Shown one piece after another: positions 11,746 to 24,208 of a stretch of 64,000 nt of DNA (positions within the stretch are counted from its first letter, which is position 1; each line of letters opens with the position of its first letter). The notes under the pieces were generated by a model. The model was not told where the DNA came from and did not search any database. It saw nothing but the letters and a program-made list of their open reading frames with translations. The translations under genes were made by a program, and so were the position numbers. The DNA is from Combretum micranthum (Eukaryota > Streptophyta > Magnoliopsida > Myrtales > Combretaceae), in the NCBI GenBank assembly GCA_024138025.1, contig JAMXBD010000024.1, positions 2,666,001-2,730,000 of the forward strand, given 5' to 3'.

Positions 11746-12516
11746 ACTACTACACATGGGAACAAAAATGGAAGGTACCTAGCTCCAGCATGAGAAACTA
11801 TGTTGTTCAAGGAATACAACCTCATGGAGGAGTTGTACATGTAAGCCCTTAGATTTTTTGATAGTTTTATTAATTTTCAGAGGCTGCCGGAAACCAAATA
11901 AAAACTCAAATAACCATCCAAGTTAAAACAATGTGTTATAAAAGATTTAGATCCAACAATTTCGTGCTCTTAACCCTAAAACAATAAAATTGAGATAATC
12001 GTAGATTATAGTCTGTAATAATATAGCAGACCATAAAAAGATCAAATTCACCAAAATTAAGTTTGTTTTGGACCTGAACAAAATTAGTTTTCGAAATTAG
12101 AGTTCGGACATGCAAAACGGTAAAAATAACACCATTAGACTTGTAATAATATAAAGATTCATAAAGTAATAGTTTTAGAATTTTTTGATAACTATAAATA
12201 TTAGATATAGCCTTTTATGCGTATTTTTTTTACTACTAGTAATTTAATTATCTTGTTTACTATTCATTACTATTCACTAATATTCATGTATCTCTACTTT
12301 TCCTTACTACCTACTCTTACAACCTATACACCTATTTTCTTATAATTTTCATTCCTAATACAACTTTATATCTTTCATATCTCACTTTTCGTTAACAAAA
12401 ATATATAAAATTCTTTCTCCCTCTTCCTCCTTGAAGTAGCGCCAGCCCCACCCCATCCCTCTCTATTTTTTTATTTCAATTTATTTTAATTACTACAAAT
12501 TACCCTCCACTCTCCC

Positions 12517-12524
12517 TATAAATA
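12517..12524 (+). promoter_or_regulatory. TATA box of S3
   Basis: TATAAATA 677 bp from the LTR start; donor AG|GTAAAA at 12647/12648. Confidence 0.6.
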
Positions 12525-13859
12525 CCACCTCTCTCTCCACTTCTTTCACACCTTTCATTCACTACCAAAATTCTATCAAAATCTCTCCAAAGTCCTCTCT
12601 ACAAAGTTCTCTTTCCAACTTTCTTTTTCTTCTTCCAAAACCAATAGGTAAAAATTTCAAGCTTTTCTTTATGTTCATGTAACTTAGCATGAACATAGTG
12701 TGTGTTCTCTAAACCCATGAAGGTTAAGAAAACAACAATATGTTCATACTTTGTTCTTGTTCATATATAAATTTTATGCTATAATATTGTTATTAGATTG
12801 TTCCTTATGTTCATGTAACTTAGTATGAATAGAGTGTGTATTTTTTAAACTCATGGGAGTTAAGAAAGCAATTATATGTTCATGTTTTGGTCTTATTCAT
12901 ACATAAATTCTATTGTTATTATTATGCTCTTATTATTATTTTTCTTATTATCATGCTTTTTCTTTTCTTTCTTTTCTCTTTTTTTTTTTTTTTGAAACTA
13001 ATCTATTCTCAATTCTAAGAAGCTTTGATGAAGCTAAAGCTTCCTATACTTGACCTTTTATATATGGTTATTTGCTTCTTATATTTCTATCTTTTTTTAC
13101 CTTAATTATTCTCATCCTTCATATAGATACATAATCATATTCATACATGACCATGTTGTTATTGTCTTAAAAAGAGATTCTTTCTTTAAAATAAGGCTAA
13201 ACTATAACATCCTGAATTATATGTCTACTTCTATTTTGGTAATTGTTAAATAGATAGTAATGTCTTATGAAAGATCTTAGAAAATGTTCGAAAAATCATC
13301 CTTTTTTTTCGCAAATTTAAATATCGGTAATTACCAATATATTTGATAAAAGACTTAATCAAAATAAAAATATATATATAAGCATATATGATATCTATAT
13401 CAAATAAATATTTTCAAAGAGGTAACAATAATAATAGGGATAACATATAAACTAAACACCAAGAGTAATAAGTATGATAGTAAACTAGATCCTGATAATA
13501 ATTCAAAAGGTATGAACAAAAGATAAATCCTATAAATTTATAATAGTAAAATATAAATAAAGTCAAATCAAATATAATATAATTATTAATTAGGTCATAA
13601 ATATCAAAATAGTAAAAAGTTAAACCCTTAAAGGATAAATTATAATTTATGATAATAGATATTAAAGTTGAAAAATAAAAGTCTTAAATTAAAGATTTTA
13701 AGTATATCATAGTGTTCAGGATATTTAATATAGTAGGTATGTAAGTCTTCATCTAAAAATATTATCGATAAATATTTATCGTATGTGTTAATTGAACCCA
13801 AAAAAATCAACTTTCTGTTCAAGTTGAAAAATTTGCTTGCTTTGTACGCTTACCTTCCC

Positions 13860-13867
13860 TATAAATT
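13860..13867 (+). promoter_or_regulatory. TATA box of S4
   Basis: TATAAATT, then a CT- and CA-repeat leader and a full consensus donor AG|GTAAGT at 14244/14245. Confidence 0.55.
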
Positions 13868-13950
13868 CTCCTCCCCTTCTCTGTCTGTTTCATTCTCTCT
13901 TCTCTTTCTTCATTCTTTGTTTTTTTTTTCTCTTTCTTTGTCTTGTAACT

Positions 13951-13972
13951 TCTCTCTCTCTCTCTCTCTTCT

Positions 13973-14009
<37 letters not shown>
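13951..14009. repeat. (CT)n-(CA)n microsatellite in the S4 leader
   Basis: Imperfect CT repeat 13951-13991 followed by CA repeat 13992-14009. It lies between TATA box and donor, so it would be part of the transcribed leader. It creates spurious open frames on both strands. Confidence 0.95.
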
Positions 14010-14479
14010 TAGTCTTCATAAAAGACTAAAAAAAAAAAAAAACAAAACTTCTCGTTCTAGAAGAAGGAAAAGGAAAAAAGAAAAAGAAAAAAAGAAAAAG
14101 GAATAATGAAAAAAAAAATGAAAAGAAACTAGAAGCTTCTCCAATCTTCAAAGGCTCGTGTCTTTAATACTACACAACAAATTTCAATTCTGGAAGTGGT
14201 GTTGTGATCACGACAATACGATCTCCAATTCAAGACCATATAAGGTAAGTTTTGACCACTCTAAAATTTTTCTATTATGATCCTAAACGTAGAAGTTTTC
14301 AAAATATTAGGAGTTTTTATATTAGTTTTTACTATAAATATACATATTTACATGCGTATATAATGATAATAATATAAAATTCTGCCATACTAGTATGTGT
14401 ATTTTGACTAGCTAATATTATATTTCACTTATCAAAGCATAATAAACTAATAAATAAAAAACTAGATGAGAAAATTGAT

Positions 14480-15230
14480 TATAATATTCGATAATTAATT
14501 TCTAAAGTCCAATTATTAGTAGATAGAAATTTAAGAGACAAATCACTAGGGTTGAAATATACTCGATTGGATCAATAACTGATCAAAATCTACCAATATA
14601 AAGCTCAAATTAAAATTCTGATTTAAAATAATGAAAGTTATAATATTTTATTCATATATAGCCTAAAACTATAATTTAGCTTATCAGATCTAGAAACTCT
14701 AATTGCGTAGGTTAAAAACCTAAATCCATCCGATCTTGTAAACTTTAGATTTTAGTTTTTAATCTGAAAATAATGTAAGAAAAATATAAAACTTTAACTA
14801 TTGAGATATCTATGGTGTAATACTGAAAACTTCTCAAAACACTAAAATTAAGCGTGCTCATGACCTAGGATGGGTGACCTACTGGAAAATGAATAGTAAT
14901 TTTTCAAAACTAGTGATATCTCGACAAATAGTTCTAAGACAATAACTACTGGTTTAGAATTGAATTACCGATCTTTAAAGTATATCAGTTAGCAAATGAT
15001 AATTTAAAAATAAATCGCTAGGATTGAGATATACCGTTAAAATTAGATATTATGTCTAATTTACATAAATAAGACTCAAACTAAGATTTTAATATCGAAA
15101 ACTCTAAAAAAAATATTCTTAACTTATATAACATTAAACCCAACTTTAGTTTTTAAAATCCTAAACCTAATCGAGTAGACAAAAACCATAATATTATTCA
15201 ATTATATAAACATAAAACATTAGGAGTCAA
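14480..15230 (+). repeat. Diverged tandem duplication inside S4
   Basis: Two segments about 440-475 bp apart share an ordered series of short matches: TCACTAGGGTTGAAATATAC (from 14546) against TCGCTAGGATTGAGATATAC (from 15017), then similar AAGCTCAAA/AAGACTCAAA and AAACCTAAATCC/AAATCCTAAACC words. Old, and aligned only by eye. Confidence 0.5.
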
Positions 15231-18200
15231 GTCAAAACTATCTCTTATAAAATTTAGGAGTTAAAACCTAATTTAAATACTTTGTTTGAGATTAGTTAGT
15301 AATTTAGTCATGTACTTATCATATCTATCTGATATAATGAATTATTCATCTTAGACACATTATAAACTCTCTAAAACATGAAACCAATCTGTTGTATTTT
15401 TTCTCTCACTTTCAAACAACAACATACAACATTTCCAAAAACATTTCACCTCACTTACTCTAAATTCCTTCAGAAAATAACATCATTTCCTATGTATAAA
15501 ATCTTAGGAAAGAGAAAAAGAAATCATGATGATTTATGTTATTTAACAATACTTAGATAATTAGTTAGTTCAAGCTAAATCATTGGTTAAATGTCATTAT
15601 ATAAATGCTAATTATGTTTTACAAAGTAAAGCTTAACTAAAGAAACAATTAGAATTAAGTAAAGTAAATCTACCACATAGTTTTGATCATTACTAAGAGT
15701 AGAGCTATTATAGGGCAAGTTTACATAATTTAAATCCCACGCAACATGTATTCATGAGTGAAAATGGAATCAAAGAGGAAAAAAAATAAAAACTTAGGAA
15801 ACCTTAGGCCCCTATAAAGAAAGTTTCGACCCTATAAGAAAACTTAAGAAAATTTTACTTGAATTTAATAAATGAAACATATTTGATTATTCAATCAATA
15901 AGAAGGTTAAATATGTAATTAAACTTCAATATGTGACCTTATATGCAAATATAAGATTCAGATGATACGTAGAAATAAGATTGATACATAAACTTGATAT
16001 GATTTAAGTATTAAATGATAAAAGATCATTTAGCTTTAGATCTAGTAGATAAACTCAATAACAAGCTACATGGACATATGGAGATTTTAATCAATATAAA
16101 AGAATAAGATTCCTAAAATAAAACTTAAGTAATTCAAGTACAAATTAGAAAATCAAGATTATATAAAAATTGTGAATTGAGAAATTAAACTTAAGAAACA
16201 ATCCCCGAAACCCTAAGTATGAAATTCGACACTTATAGTACATAAAGTGTAGATTGTTGTAAATCATAGAAATATTAGTTGGTATAATCAAATTAACTAA
16301 AGTTACATACTTAAAATAAGCTGAAGATAAGCAAAATGAAAATAAATATAAATATTATATGATTTAACTAAAAAGTAGAGTAATGAACTTAAATTAAGTT
16401 TGATCACTAAAACTTGAATAAATAAAATTAAACTTTAAATAATAATTAAGAATACAAAACAAGACAGATAGGTACCATTGTGATACCTTTCGGACCCTTA
16501 GAGTAACAAAGGGGAAAATATACAAAATAATAGATAATTAAAATCTATGTTCGATAAGTTTTCTCATACATATTCATATACTAAAACTCTAGTCTAAGAC
16601 ACAATAAGCTTCTTTATATGAATAAAAGTATAGTAACGAGTACCTGTTATTGCAATTCTCAGGGAATATAAGTCCATCTTCGGGTTTTATTGTAGATGTC
16701 TATGATAGTTGAGCAAGGATACACATGTGAGTATATTCTAATGACCTTCATATTTGCTTGTGCTTGTAAGTTTAGAGTATGATATTTCGTTAATATAAAT
16801 TAAATGATTCATGTATGGGGTTGGGAAATTTACATTTGTGGTTGCTCATGTTTGTTATCTGTATTGAAAATACTATACATTATTCTGAACATTAAGTATT
16901 GAGTGTTGGCTAATTATTTTGATTTTTGCAAGCATCTGATAATTATCTAATCGCCAAATAAATTGACTTAATAACTATTAGCGTGATAATTACAAAATTG
17001 AGCATGCATTGCATGATTGCATTAGAAGGCCATCACCACTATACTTAGACACGGATGGGCCATACTGTCTCGTAAGGACGATGACCATGGAGGACCGAAG
17101 TGGTATATGCCTAGTGTGTACCGTGGGCCTTGTTCTAGGGGAATTGTCATGCCCTAAAGGATACCCTAAGCATGACAGTCCGCCACACTCAATATTAAAG
17201 CTTAAGTATGACTACCTCCGTTATCCCATAAGCTTCGATACCGGGTGTAAGACATACGTTCACGATCATAGCGGAACAACTTTGAAACAAGTTGTTTAAG
17301 AAGACATTCATATAGTAGTTTAAGAATGGAAATCATAACATAATAACTTGTAATAGGAAATTATATAAAGGTCTTACTGTAAACCCCTGATTTTCTTTGA
17401 ATTTACAAATTTAAAGAATTAATTCCAATATTTGGTAACGTGTTTAGCAGTATATGCATCAAATAAATTCGACCCTAAATTGAGACTGCATATTTGAAAT
17501 TGTTTACAACTCCTAAATACTTCTAGTTTTTAGTTAAGATATAAAAAAATTTTCAATCTATTTCTTCCTTTCTCTCTTCAACCGTTGTCAATAAATTTCT
17601 AAAACTCAAGAAACAAAACGCCCAGCTTTTATTCTAGATGTGATTAGCAAGCTAGTGAGACTATTGTATTACCAATTTATGATTTGAACTCCTACAATAC
17701 CCTCCCCTATGAGTACTTATAGTACTTTAAGCAATTGGGAACACTAGAAGCAAGACCTTGGATGGCTATCATGGAAAATTTGCCCGACCATTGCTTTTGT
17801 GTGTGTGTGTGTGCCGCTAATGTGCGAGTGAGCCATGGAGGAGTTGTTTGGTGAGGGCATGATCAAGGAACACCCAAGAAGGGAATGTGTGGCTGTGAGT
17901 TAGTTGTGTGTGCACTTAAGGATGATATGAACCTGGGACGTGTGTGTAGGGGAGTGCCTTGTTGTGAGCGTGCTAGTGGGGAGCAGTGAGCATGTGTGGA
18001 GTGCGCGCAGGAGCTGGAGCACGTAAAGGCTGAGTGAAAGCTTGAGCAAGCCTCAACCAACCGATCATGGAGAAGCTGCCCTAACTGATGCCACCTCCTA
18101 ACCAGCTGGAACTAGGCCTACAAGAATCTTTAAAACCCTACCCCTGTCTCCTTCATGAGCCAAGTTTGCTAAAAACTTTGAACAGCTGTCATGCCAGGCT

Positions 18201-18638
18201 CCCTATCATCTCCCCAAATGGAACTCATAATCAATAGCTAGCACCAAAGAGGAGACCACCTCTAAACTCCACAACTCAAGAAACTTCCTTGGGAATTGCA
18301 TTGCTAAGCCCAAGAACTCCTATAAAGATGGACATGCAATAAGCACGGTTGAGGTAGGGGATGTGTGTGCTGTAGGGGACTTCCTCGGTTATCTCAACAA
18401 GATTCCCTTGGATTGCTGACAAGGATGCTGCTAGGACAACTAGAAATGTTAGGCCTTGAGATTCACATTAGAGCATGAAGTGACTCCCATGACAACAAAG
18501 TTACTGCCCCTTTCTCGACCAAATTTGGAGAATTCCAATATCTATCAAGGAGAGGATCACAAGTCCATGCGCGTCACCACCTTAGCTAGGAGAAGTCTCC
18601 CTAGCATAGCCTCTCTTGGTAAAAAGGCACTCACACTC

Positions 18639-18646
18639 TATAAAAG
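18639..18646 (+). promoter_or_regulatory. TATA box of S6
   Basis: TATAAAAG, about 390 bp before a donor-like CG|GTAAGG (19029/19030); much farther from the LTR start than in family 1. Confidence 0.5.
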
Positions 18647-19195
18647 AACAAGTCCTCCCCCTAATTGCCTAGTCGATACTCACCTCCAATCCCCCACATA
18701 CACAGCCACAAGAACTCCACTCTCCTATGTTGATGCAACCAAGAACCACACCGTGAATCCTCCACTCACACCCCACATAAAGTGGTTGATCGAACACCGT
18801 AGTGGGAGCTAGAGTAATCCGAGAGCACCATCCTTCCGATCTCTCAGTGTAGGGTTCATTTCTTTAGCCAAGAGAAGAAGGAATTAAGAAGTGAAGATCA
18901 TAAGCCCCTTCAAGCCGTGGACACCTCTCCATTAGTGGTATAGAAGACATTCCTCTATAGCCTTGTATCCTAAAGAACTCAGCCAAAAAATTGACCACTA
19001 CCCAAACGTGGGCCTATCTCCTAGCATCGGTAAGGCACTACAATAACAACCCCTATGCATCTCTTCTACTCATAATCAACTAGTGCCTTTCCCCATACTG
19101 CTTCAATTATATAGTTGATTTTCTCTTAATTGTAGATAGATTATATCCTAATACCCTAAAGTTAATACATCGTCTATAATTCACCCAAGTCTTGA

Positions 19196-19219
19196 ATATA
19201 TATATATATATATATATAT
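19196..19219. repeat. (AT)12 microsatellite
   Basis: Uninterrupted alternating A/T of 24 bp in the first-intron region of S6. Confidence 0.9.
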
Positions 19220-19465
19220 GAACTTTTATATAAAATGGCTTAGTTTGGTTTACAGAAACTAGGAATAGTAAGTTTTACTTGTTACTTCACAATATAGAAT
19301 GCAAAAAAGTTACGTCAAAACAACTATTTAATCACCTTAATCGGATTAGGAATAAGAAAGTTACATATGATTTAATTTAAACAATGGAAACTACAGAAAG
19401 ATTAGAGCTTCTGTAGCTTAATTTACACAATACTCAGTCCCATGTTTTAGATTCTCCCAACTCAG

Positions 19466-19529
19466 GAGAAACCAGTTTGGACAACGAGCTACCTGAAGAC
19501 TACTACAACGACTAGACCACTATGGAAGA
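19466..19529 (+). other. Candidate acidic mini-exon of S6
   Basis: Acceptor CCAACTCAG, donor GTGAGT. Contains the frame DNELPEDYYND then TAG, followed by ATGGAAGA at the donor. Shows that the acidic ending is shared by families 1 and 2. Confidence 0.45.
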
Positions 19530-21485
19530 GTGAGTATATATCCTATGATCTCTTTATCTGCTTGTGTTGATAATATAGTGCACTTATAAACATATGAACA
19601 AATTGGATTGCATGTGGTTTGGGGCCATGTATGTACTTGCTTCGTGTTTGAATTGCATTGCCAAACTTACTTTAAACTACTCAAACAATCTATGATTAAA
19701 TAGAATAACAACATGACGAATGTCTGCGAAATTGTTTTGTCACAACAATGTATCCGACTAAATATATTACTTGATCATGCATCACTCATACTGCATCAAT
19801 AGGAGCCGTCACCGCCCTACAATGGACTGGATGGGCTAGTTAATCATAGGCTCTATCTTCGGTATATTGAGGAACTAACATGTACTTAGGAGTACAGCCT
19901 ATTGCCAGAGGCCGCGCTGGTGCCATTGCTTAAGTGTAAACCTACTTCTGGACCTTATATTATGACTAGTATTTATCTAACAAAATAGATTGTGAAAGCT
20001 TAGGTTCGAAGCCAAGGTTTCATGGAAACTGATGACCTCAAATCCTCCCTAACCCATGATACAGAAGGCGTAAATCCCTTCTATATATAGTTTCCAATTA
20101 ACTATAAATATATATATGCATTTCATTTGGTTATCATATGCTTGCTACACCTTGTGTGGGTCACTAATTAACTTGTTTATCGTTGCATGAACGATATAGT
20201 GTGAAGAATTATACTTCACTGAGCTGTGGTTCACTCACCCCCTTACAATTTGTTGTCACAGGCCTAATTATGGTCCAAACCAGGCAAGGGACCCTAGCAA
20301 GTTAGTACTGGAATAAAAAGGGGTTGTACAGAAAAGGGTGAGAGTACGAATTTCGAGGATTTTGCTGTAGAAACCATGCCATGTAAAATAAGCCATCTAT
20401 GTAATCTTATAAACTTTGTTTAAGTAAATTACTCCTGCTATGTCTTGATATATGCTAGTTACAAATAATGCTATAAGCCTCCTCAGATGTCTTAAGACTG
20501 CAAGCGCCTCTATGCAGCAAGAGAAGCTTCTGAATAATCACAGCATTATTTACATTTATTCTCTGTTACGTACGGTGGGCTGTTCAGCCTAGACTTTTAG
20601 GGGCATGACACTTACAATCATCAAAGGGGCATTCCCCGACTAAAAGATATAGTTCATCATATAGTCTAGTGAAGCTTAAACAAAATAATTATAAGGAGAT
20701 TTACTTAATAGTCTAGGTCTACATCTAGTCTTTAACTTCTTCCAAAAACTCCTTAAGCCAAAAGGTAGTACCTGAGAAAAATACTCCTGGGGCTTCAATT
20801 ATAAATGGGGAAACTACAAGAGATATCTATAAAGGGGTAAGCTTCTTCGCTTAGTAAGAATTAAATCCACAAGTAAAGTACTCAATCAATCAATGATCAA
20901 CCAAGTTATTTAATCAAGCATATGAGATGCAAGCAATCACATGAGCAAACAATGCATATGATTTTTCGAGAATCATATGTTTGAATGGATTTACCCCTCT
21001 ATTCGGTGGTTAAGTGTTATGGGCAACAAAGCCATAGTTTGCAAATAATATATTTTATAGCTTTGTACGGATTCCTACTAATCGCTAAAATGTAGTTGAT
21101 TTGGGTGCCTACACACCATTTAATTATAGACAATTTAAGTCATAAATGATTATTTAGGGTCTGCGACCTCATTACTATGCCCCTGTCTTACTAAAGGTAT
21201 AGTAATGAATGCAATGTGACTCACTACGTGTCATGCTTGTATCATTTAATTTAAGTAATCATGGCATATCATTAATCGTTTAATAAGTGACCATAAAATT
21301 TGCAGACAACCAATACTAAACTAAATCATACAATGATTAGTTAACAATTACTGCCTCGATATACTTATCATAACTTCAACCACGTAAATAAAACACATGC
21401 GCTTTCATATTTTATCTTTTCCTAAATCTAGTGTTATTAAGCTATAAGAAAATACATAAATACAATTGCGAAAATTTAAAGTCAC

Positions 21486-21552
21486 TCGGCCATATCAGAA
21501 GTTCCTTAGTCGAAATAGTCCTCCGGGTAGGGTAGCTCGAACTCCACATCAC
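21486..21552 (-). other. Candidate acidic mini-exon of S5
   Basis: Reverse strand: acceptor TTTGTATAG, donor GTGACT. Frame from the third base: DVEFELPYPEDYFD and TAA; ATGGCCGA at the donor. Confidence 0.5.
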
Positions 21553-21647
21553 CTATACAAAAGAAATACCTGAAATGAGTATTTACTGGAAGTTCTACTT
21601 AAACGTGCAACTCTATTCAACTAAGTTTGTCAAAATTTGCATAGAGT

Positions 21648-21699
21648 GAAATTCTAACTTAAAATGACCATAACTTGCTCATTTTAACTTGGTATTTCG
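21648..21699 (-). other. Conserved palindrome in S5
   Basis: Core arms AAAATGACCA and TGCTCATTTT around TAACT on the plus strand; outer arms GAAATTCTAACTT and AACTTGGTATTTC. Confidence 0.7.
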
Positions 21700-23305
21700 C
21701 ACATTATATACCGATTTCCACCTACTCAAAACAATCTATCCATTTCTAAGGTTATTTCCTACATATAAGGTCATTTGGGTTGCTAAACACCTCGGTACAT
21801 ATTCAAAACGAATATTTCCAAATTTTGCAAAAAAACTTTCCAACTCAACTTTATTCAAAAATCCTTTAGCATAAATACTGATACATATATATGATTGAAA
21901 AATCCTTTGAGTATATAGATAAGGTCACTTTATATTAAAAAATTCCAATGATAGTGTCTCAATAATTTATTTCATAAAATAATTCATTTTGAAGTGTGAT
22001 AAGTGTCATTAGACCCTTAATATTGATGCTATTTGAACATTCTTGGTATATAATTTTTGAGATTTCATGGAGAAAATGACATTTATTTTGTGAAAAATTC
22101 ATTTCTTGGCTTAAAGATCATATTTGGAAGTTTTTATGATGGTCTAAAGGAAATTAAAGCAAATTAAACAAGTTTGAATCAATTTTGTTCAAGAAGGAAG
22201 TTTATGTTTTCATCCTTCTATTCATCATTGGCAGGGAAGGACTGGAAGGAAGAGGTCAGAATGCAAAAGAGTAGTTTAATCTTCATCCTTACCTTCATCC
22301 TTAGCCAGGAAGGACGCGAAGGATGCGAACAGTAGCCACACATGAAGAAAAGTTTTCAGCCTTTTATTCATCCTCCCCCAAGGCTGACAGCCAAGGAAGA
22401 TAGCAGAATGCTTTTAGGCCGAATTTTAGTTATTTTTGCCTTCATCCTTGACCCGATCCTGGCCATGCTGATGCCTTAGGATGAACTGGGATTTTTCCAA
22501 AAGTATAAATAGAGCTTTGTTTTCTTGTTTTACAGTTTTAGATCATTTTTTAGGCTCTAAGACAAAAATTATGAAGGAAATTATGAAGAAATTGTTAAGG
22601 CATCCATTGAAGATCTCAAGACATTAATTAGGGTCTATTCTTTCTATTTCCTCTAGATCTTTTGTTCTTATTATAAATCTCATGGAGAAGTAGATTCTTA
22701 TACTCTTCATCTTGTGAAACCCTAACCATATGAATTGATGTTTTTTTATTAATGAATGTTCATGCCTTTGTATCTATTCATGTGATTGAATAGTCTTGTG
22801 ATTGATTTGTGTACAAATTAATTGCATGCTTGATTCTTATTGGATTGAAAGAGGTTTCATTCAATTAGATAGATCTTCATGAATAGAGGAATTGCTTATT
22901 TCACCTAGAGGTAGGGAAATCATGATTTTCTGCTATAAGAATTTAACTCTTGTTCAAGGATCATTGTCACACCCTGTAGGGTATCCTAAATGTAACAACC
23001 CGCCACATACTAAGTAAGACTCTCGAGTTCTCTACTCGAGCCCATCGGGAGTCTTAAATAGATGTAAAGCGTTCCTTTACGACAATGGAATACTTCGACA
23101 AATGGAGGTAAACAGTTTAGCATGGCATTCAATAGCCATAGATAATAAATCAAAACGCATAATTATAGTTTACAAAATCTAAGGGGCATTCCCCCGCAAA
23201 ATAATAACAAGTCCATTACAGTCATCCAGAGTCCTTAGTTTCCAATGGAAGTCTATACAAAAAGAAATGGATTAAACTTCTACGGGAAACTCCTATCTCC
23301 GGTAC

Positions 23306-23347
23306 CTGTGCTGTGGCTTGCCTCGGCCTAAGCCATATAAACTCGTG
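23306..23347 (-). other. Candidate 42-nt exon of S8
   Basis: Reverse strand reads HEFIWLRPRQATAQ between a TATTGCAG acceptor and CAG|GTAC. Its four differences from the S13 block are all at third codon positions and synonymous (CAC/CAT, CCG/CCA, AGG/AGA, GCA/GCG). Confidence 0.5.
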
Positions 23348-23584
23348 CTGCAATAGATAAAAACTATGGGGGCGTAAGCTAACTAGCTTAGTGAGTAATA
23401 ACTTCCATAACACAATTAAATACAATCATTCAAGCAAGTGTATGCACCATACAAATGTGATCAACAAACATATGACCAACCGGAAATCATATGTGGATGG
23501 ACTTGCGCCCTCCATCCCGGGTTAGCAGATTAACGAATCCTGCGGTACGACGCCGTTTAAGCTCACGGTCAACTAACAATATTT

Positions 23585-23677
23585 CGTTTTATGGATCACG
23601 ATTAACCAACAAATTCGTTTTATGGATCACGATTAACCAACATATTCGTTTTATGGATCACGAAAAACCAACCAATG
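23585..23677. repeat. 31-bp minisatellite, three units, in S8
   Basis: Units at 23585, 23616 and 23647, each starting CGTTTTATGGATCACGA. S13 carries the matching array with a 30-bp unit. Confidence 0.9.
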
Positions 23678-23990
23678 CGAATGCTCCAACCCCATCGTGA
23701 TATGAATGGATTCAATTTACATTTGAAACCGAATATTCGTTAATTCAATTCTTTCAAGTGACCAACAAATGTTCGCAGACATTCATCATAAGATATTAAC
23801 TAACAGTCAATAGCTTAACACCCGGTTTCGATATTCCTTACGTTCCAATTCACATATCAGCAGTAAACAACATATATAATTCCCATATACCCCATCATGC
23901 ATATACAATTTCTTTTTTATCTTTGCCTACACCACTAGTGCCACTACATTACAATCACATTCATTAATTGAGAGTGGAAGTAAAACTCAC

Positions 23991-24060
23991 TCGGCCATTG
24001 GACGCCAATCTTCCTAGTAGTAGTAGTCAGGAGGTAGAGTGTCGTCCTGCTCGGGATCAC
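23991..24060 (-). other. Candidate acidic mini-exon of S8
   Basis: Reverse strand: acceptor CTTGGTAG, donor GTGAGT. Frame from the third base: DPEQDDTLPPDYYY and TAG. Versus S13 there are six substitutions before the stop, five of them synonymous; after the stop the two copies differ by several changes and a 1-nt indel. Confidence 0.55.
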
Positions 24061-24155
24061 CTACCAAGCAAGAATAATCCTAATGAGACTCTCATTATGT
24101 AACTAAATCAAGCTATACATCTAAGCTATATGGATTCGGATTTCTCGCTATTTGC

Positions 24156-24208
24156 GGAAGTTCCGACTTAAAACGGCCATAACTTGGTCATTTTAACTCG
24201 GAATTTCG
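24156..24208 (-). other. Conserved palindrome in S8
   Basis: Plus strand arms GGAAGTTCCGACTTAAAA and TTTTAACTCGGAATTTCG around CGGCCATAACTTGGTCA. Confidence 0.75.

Larger units (their letters stand above)
8360..11839 (+). mobile_element. Partial family-1 LTR S2, 3' part missing
   Basis: Begins with TATAAACCCT, a diverged TGTAAACCC end, 713 bp before a TATAAATA box, the same distance as in S1. Then the splice donor (9230/9231), a degenerate palindrome (10479-10527) and the acidic mini-exon (10626-10691) follow in family order. A hAT-like element sits in it at 11007-11745. It stops at 11839, where S3 begins, before the 42-nt block, the GC motif and the 3' end. No target duplication can be matched, so the right part was lost or displaced. 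It is more diverged than S1 or S9. Confidence 0.65.
17378..20610 (+). mobile_element. Solo LTR S6, family 2
   Basis: Starts TGTAAACCCCTG, ends AGGGGCATGACA, with perfect target duplication CTTAC (17373-17377, 20611-20615). Length 3,233 bp. Related to family 1 in its ends and in an acidic mini-exon (19466-19529), but the middle (about 17750-19050) is clearly more GC-rich and unlike family 1, with TATA at 18639 and a donor at 19029/19030. A 118-codon frame at 18456-18812 starts before the TATA box and resembles nothing I know. The insertion interrupts S5. Confidence 0.85.

Noticed and set aside
13785..14106. Open frames of 66-89 codons on both strands rich in Ser/Leu or Arg/Glu
   Set aside because: They are translations of the CT/CA microsatellite and A/G-rich flank in an LTR leader.
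17009..17299. 96-codon frame as a gene
   Set aside because: It crosses the boundary between S4 and S5, so it is a chance fusion.
18456..18812. 118-codon frame as a host gene
   Set aside because: No known family features, no neighbours, and a TATA box inside it; kept only as an observation.
23585..23677. A CRISPR-like array from the three regular repeats
   Set aside because: The units are directly adjacent without spacers and lie in a plant LTR; it is a minisatellite.
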